From: Actinomycetota bacterium
GTDB taxonomy: Bacteria; Actinomycetota; Thermoleophilia; UBA2241
Reading direction: 5' to 3'
DNA length: 5,934 nucleotides
Assembly: GCA_003132645.1 (NCBI GenBank)
Contig: PKYM01000051.1
Location: 7,269-13,202, forward strand
The position numbers were made by a program, and so were the translations under genes. The notes under the pieces are model-generated. The model worked only from the letters and a program-made list of their open reading frames with translations, searched no databases and was not told the DNA's origin. Positions within the stretch are counted from its first letter, which is position 1, and each line of letters begins with the position of its first letter. This document shows, in pieces, positions 1-5,934 of this stretch.

Positions 1-380
1 CCGTACTTGTCGGCCTGGCGCCAGACGGTCTCGGACTGCGGCTCGACGCCGCCCACAGAGCAGAACAGCGCGATCGCGCCGTCCAAGACCCGCAAGCTGC
101 GTTCGACTTCTACCGTGAAGTCCACGTGCCCGGGTGTGTCTATGATGTTGATGCGCACGTCGCGCCAGTCGCAGGTCGTCGCCGCCGAGGTGATGGTGAT
201 GCCGCGCTCCTGCTCCTGCTGCATCCAGTCCATCACGGCCGCGCCCTCGTGCACCTCGCCCATCTTGTGGGTCTTACCGGTGTAGTAGAGAATGCGCTCG
301 GTGGTCGTCGTCTTGCCGGCGTCGATGTGCGCCATGATGCCGATATTGCGCGTCTTCTCTATGGTGAATTCGCGCTGCAT
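1..380 (-). CDS. fusA: Elongation factor G, N-terminal part (cut by window edge)
   Basis: EF-G is the cytoplasmic GTPase that drives tRNA-mRNA translocation on the ribosome and, with ribosome recycling factor, splits post-termination ribosomes. The window holds the first 126 codons, which are the start of the GTP-binding domain. Visible motifs are the P-loop AHIDAGKTT at about residues 17-25 (Lys23, Thr24), the switch I motif RGITIT at 59-64 (Thr62), and DTPGH at 81-85, whose His85 is the GTPase-activating histidine of translational GTPases. The stretch [12 protein letters not shown] follows as in the family. The NKxD motif and domains II-V lie beyond position 1. The ATG at 380-378 gives a normal N-terminus ([20 protein letters not shown]). 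It has no evident Shine-Dalgarno, and an in-frame TTG at 398-396 would add six residues. The gene follows rpsG by 102 nt, as in str operons. An odd point is Ser108-Val-Gly-Gly in place of the DAVxGV-like stretch I recall from many homologues. The identity is secure; the exact start is not. Confidence 0.96.
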   Translation of the reverse strand, partial: MQREFTIEKTRNIGIMAHIDAGKTTTTERILYYTGKTHKMGEVHEGAAVMDWMQQEQERGITITSAATTCDWRDVRINIIDTPGHVDFTVEVERSLRVLDGAIALFCSVGGVEPQSETVWRQADKY

Positions 381-429
381 GGACGTGGTTGCAGTCAAGT
401 ATCGCTCATTTGCTCAAGTTGAATGGGGC

Positions 430-443
430 CCCTGCATGCAGGG
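430..443. repeat. Perfect 14-bp palindrome in the rpsG-fusA gap
   Basis: The sequence CCCTGCATGCAGGG is fully self-complementary. It adjoins a second palindrome, GGGGCCCC at 425-432, which shares its C run. As RNA it could form only a short stem with a tight loop. In the mRNA it lies 39 nt downstream of the rpsG stop and 49 nt upstream of the fusA ATG. It could be a dimeric-protein site, a weak RNA hairpin or chance in GC-rich DNA; nothing here decides between these. The rest of the 102-nt gap (381-482) shows no convincing promoter or ribosome binding site. Confidence 0.45.
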
Positions 444-482
444 CGATCGGTGACGGTAAGCCGGCTCAGCGGCCGCGCGCGC

Positions 483-953
483 CTACCACCTGTAGTGGGC
501 GAACGCCTTGTTGGCCTGAGCCATGCGGAAGATGTCGTCCTTCTTTTTGAAGGCGCCACCCTGACCGGCGAGAGCGTCGAGGATCTCGGCGCCCAGCCGT
601 TCGGCCATGACCTTCTCGCGGCGTTCGCGAGCGAAGGCCACCAGCCAGCGGATAGCGAGCGTGCGGGCACGACGTCCGGGGACTTCGACGGGCACCTGGT
701 AGGTGGCGCCGCCGACCCGGCGACTGCGCACCTCGAGGTGCGGCGTGAGCGCCTGGATGGCTTCTTGCAGCACCTCGACCGGATCGCGGCCGGTGCGCGA
801 GCGTACGATCTCGAGGGCATCGTGAACGATGCCTTCGGCGACGGACTTCTTGCCGTCGAGCAGGACCTTGTTGACGACCTGCGTGACGAGCTTGTTGTTG
901 TAGACGGGGTCGGGCAGGACCTCTCTACGGGTGACGGTACCGCGGCGTGGCAT
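483..953 (-). CDS. rpsG: 30S ribosomal protein S7
   Basis: S7 is a primary binding protein that nucleates assembly of the 3' major domain (head) of 16S rRNA. It sits at the subunit interface near the E-site tRNA and the mRNA exit. The protein has 156 residues, the usual length. It shows the S7 signatures MPRRG at the N-terminus, [15 protein letters not shown] near 22-36, the strongly conserved [19 protein letters not shown] near 73-91, [13 protein letters not shown] near 102-114, and the terminal AFAHYRW. The ATG at 953-951 is preceded by AAAGGGAG with 5 nt between GGGAG and the start codon, which fixes the start. Only 15 nt separate it from the rpsL stop, and the ribosome binding site fills that gap, so the two genes are surely co-transcribed. 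In E. coli S7 represses its operon by binding a longer rpsL-rpsG spacer; there is no room for such a structure here, so that control is probably absent or placed elsewhere. Confidence 0.98.
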   Translation of the reverse strand: MPRRGTVTRREVLPDPVYNNKLVTQVVNKVLLDGKKSVAEGIVHDALEIVRSRTGRDPVEVLQEAIQALTPHLEVRSRRVGGATYQVPVEVPGRRARTLAIRWLVAFARERREKVMAERLGAEILDALAGQGGAFKKKDDIFRMAQANKAFAHYRW

Positions 954-968
954 AACAGCTCCCTTTCT

Positions 969-1334
969 CTACGACTTTGCGCCGTATTTGGAGCGAGCCT
1001 TCTTGCGATCGGCCACCCCGGCCGTGTCGAGTGTGCCGCGAATGATCTTGTAGCGCACGCCCGGCAGGTCCTTGACGCGGCCGCCGCGGACGAGCACCAC
1101 GGAGTGCTCCTGAAGATTGTGCCCGATGCCCGGGATGTAGGTGGTGACCTCGATGCCGTTGGTCAACCGGACGCGCGCGACCTTGCGCAGAGCGGAGTTG
1201 GGCTTCTTGGGCGTGTGCGTGTAGACACGCGTGCAGACGCCCCGCTTCTGCGGCGATGCCTTGAGGGCGGGCGTCTTGGCCCGCTTGACCTTGCTCTCGC
1301 GGCCTTTGCGCACGAGTTGGTTGATCGTGGCCAT
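969..1334 (-). CDS. rpsL: 30S ribosomal protein S12
   Basis: S12 lies at the decoding centre on the interface side of the 30S subunit and helps monitor codon-anticodon pairing. It is the classic site of streptomycin-resistance mutations. The 121-residue product starts [12 protein letters not shown] and has the family core [21 protein letters not shown], the block [25 protein letters not shown], and the end ARSKYGAKS. Lys43 (in TPKKPNS) and Lys88 (in GRVKDLPG), the residues altered in most resistant mutants, are both wild type, as is Asp89, the methylthiolated residue in many bacteria. I therefore infer a streptomycin-sensitive form at this locus. The C-terminus is a few residues shorter than in E. 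coli (124 aa). The ATG at 1334-1332 is preceded by AGGAAGG at 1345-1339, ending 4 nt before the start. The gene is first in an rpsL-rpsG-fusA group and seems to have its own promoter upstream. Confidence 0.98.
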   Translation of the reverse strand: MATINQLVRKGRESKVKRAKTPALKASPQKRGVCTRVYTHTPKKPNSALRKVARVRLTNGIEVTTYIPGIGHNLQEHSVVLVRGGRVKDLPGVRYKIIRGTLDTAGVADRKKARSKYGAKS

Positions 1335-1362
1335 GCAACCTTCCTGAGTGTCGTTCGGCGAC

Positions 1363-1378
1363 GTCCGCAGGTGCGGAC
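1363..1378 (-). promoter_or_regulatory. Small hairpin in the rpsL 5' leader
   Basis: The mRNA-sense sequence GTCCGCACCTGCGGAC can form a 6-bp GC-rich stem with an ACCT tetraloop, or 7 bp with a 2-nt loop. It lies 17 nt upstream of the rpsL Shine-Dalgarno and just downstream of the predicted transcription start near 1383, so it would sit close to the 5' end of the leader. It could stabilise the transcript or act in translational control. A role is inference only; the inverted repeat is directly visible. Confidence 0.45.
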
Positions 1379-1389
1379 AGCAGTCGCGT

Positions 1390-1418
1390 AGTGTACCAAG
1401 GTTCACGAGCGGGGGCAA
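1390..1418 (-). promoter_or_regulatory. Candidate housekeeping-sigma promoter for rpsL-rpsG-fusA
   Basis: On the minus strand there is TTGCCC (1418-1413) as a -35 element, a 17-nt spacer, then TACACT (1395-1390) as a -10 element. Each hexamer matches 4 of 6 consensus bases, including TTG at -35 and TA...T at -10, and the spacing is optimal. Transcription would start near 1383, giving a leader of about 50 nt before the rpsL ATG. The -35 element lies inside one arm of the hairpin at 1405-1450. No mapping data are available, and hexamers this good can arise by chance, but the position directly upstream of rpsL supports it. Confidence 0.5.
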
Positions 1419-1450
1419 GGCAGGCAAGAATGCGCCTTGCCCCCGCTCGT
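1405..1450 (-). terminator. Perfect 17-bp hairpin after rpoC, terminator-like without a U-tract
   Basis: The arms at 1405-1421 and 1434-1450 are exactly complementary over 17 bp, 13 of them G:C, around a 12-nt loop. The hairpin begins 17 nt after the rpoC stop. In the mRNA the stem is followed by GAACCTTGG, so the T-rich run of a canonical intrinsic terminator is missing. Such U-less hairpins have been proposed as terminators in GC-rich Actinobacteria. It could instead be an attenuator that lets some rpoBC transcripts reach rpsL, or a processing and stability element at the 3' end of rpoC mRNA. The structure is certain from sequence; the function is inferred. Confidence 0.7.
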
Positions 1451-1467
1451 CTCGAGTGCGTTGGCTT

Positions 1468-5703
<4,236 letters not shown>

Positions 5704-5710
5704 GTGGATG

Positions 5711-5718
5711 CTCCCTCT
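5711..5718 (-). promoter_or_regulatory. Ribosome binding site that fixes the rpoC GTG start
   Basis: AGAGGGAG on the minus strand ends 7 nt before the GTG at 5703-5701. No ATG lies between it and the conserved [15 protein letters not shown] start of the protein, so GTG is the initiator. The site lies in the 30-nt gap after the stop codon of the preceding gene. Confidence 0.85.
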
Positions 5719-5733
5719 GGCCGCGTCGCCGGC

Positions 5734-5934
5734 TTACTCATCGCTGTGGTCGATCTCGTCGGGCTCGGCGTCATCGTGGTCCTCGAGTTCGACGCCCAGG
5801 GTCTTGACGATGTCGGTGTCGGGGAACTCCTCCTCGTCATCGTCGACCGCGAGGTCGATGTCTTCGTCCTCTTCGACCACGGCGACCGGCGTTATCTCGT
5901 TGGTGTCGACATCGCCGTCACCGTCGCCGTCACC
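5734..5934 (-). CDS. rpoB: Probable C-terminal tail of RNA polymerase subunit beta (cut by window edge)
   Basis: An open frame runs in from the window edge and ends at TAA (5736-5734), giving 66 codons. By my count 31 of the 66 residues are Asp or Glu, with one Lys and no Arg. It begins with a Gly-Asp repeat, contains the clusters EEDED and DDDEEE, and ends DEIDHSDE. No conserved beta-subunit motif is inside the window. The assignment to rpoB rests on its place 30 nt upstream of rpoC on the same strand, the near-universal rpoB-rpoC order, and the fact that beta C-termini are variable and often acidic in Actinobacteria. If correct, the tail would extend past the core clamp-contacting C-terminal region of beta. 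The alternative is a separate small acidic protein inserted between rpoB and rpoC. An unbroken frame with strong third-position G/C supports real coding. Confidence 0.62.
   Translation of the reverse strand, partial: GDGDGDGDVDTNEITPVAVVEEDEDIDLAVDDDEEEFPDTDIVKTLGVELEDHDDAEPDEIDHSDE
5911..5934 (-). repeat. Gly-Asp coding repeat at the window edge
   Basis: Four Gly-Asp dipeptides are coded in a row by alternating GGT GAC and GGC GAC/GAT codons, giving a 12-nt unit repeated nearly twice and a degenerate 6-nt unit four times. The array reaches the edge of the window, so its full length is unknown. Short repeats of this kind can change in number by replication slippage, and the 6-nt unit would keep the reading frame. 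Confidence 0.7.

Noticed and set aside
395..820. 141-codon minus-strand frame overlapping rpsG
   Set aside because: It is an Arg/Ser/Pro-rich shifted-frame shadow of S7 with no recognisable motif. Its last codons only happen to include the short MSDT frame discussed for fusA.
969..1334. Possible streptomycin-resistance allele of rpsL
   Set aside because: Lys43, Lys88 and the residues around them, including Pro91, are wild type.
423..1391. 322-codon plus-strand open frame across rpsL, rpsG and their spacers
   Set aside because: It is a shadow of two unmistakable ribosomal protein genes, has the same biased composition and has no convincing ribosome binding site.

Overview
The window is one block of core information-processing genes, all read from the minus strand. 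In transcription order, from high to low coordinates, they are: the end of a gene that is most likely rpoB, then rpoC, rpsL, rpsG, and the start of fusA. This is the classic bacterial rpoBC-str arrangement. The DNA is clearly GC-rich, with strong G/C preference at third codon positions. I see no mobile element, CRISPR array, tRNA, rRNA or accessory gene cassette.

The organism looks like a GC-rich bacterium from the Actinobacteriota, possibly a deep branch such as Thermoleophilia. RpoC has the actinobacterial-style N-terminus, with the zinc-ribbon cysteines at 60, 62, 75 and 78. It lacks the large insertion that Gammaproteobacteria carry in the trigger loop. S12 ends in an actinobacterial-like [10 protein letters not shown]...ARSKYGAK stretch. 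The placement comes from remembered family sequences, not from a search.

Region by region: 5734-5934 holds the last 66 codons of an extremely acidic C-terminal tail, 30 nt upstream of rpoC. 1468-5703 is full-length rpoC (1411 aa, GTG start). 1335-1467 is a compact regulatory gap with a perfect 17-bp hairpin, a promoter-like sequence partly inside that hairpin, and a small leader hairpin before rpsL. 969-1334 is rpsL and 483-953 is rpsG, with 15 nt between them. 381-482 is a gap with a palindrome and no clear Shine-Dalgarno. 1-380 is the first 126 codons of fusA.

The genes encode the two large RNA polymerase subunits, two decoding-region proteins of the 30S subunit and the translocase EF-G, so the locus couples transcription and translation capacity. 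The hairpin and promoter suggest that rpsL-rpsG-fusA can be transcribed separately from rpoBC.

There is no previously undescribed system that I can defend. The points worth a second look are an apparent internal duplication in RpoC between the cysteines of its second zinc site, a long clamp insertion in RpoC, the acidic Gly-Asp tail upstream, the hairpin/promoter overlap, and the unclear fusA start.
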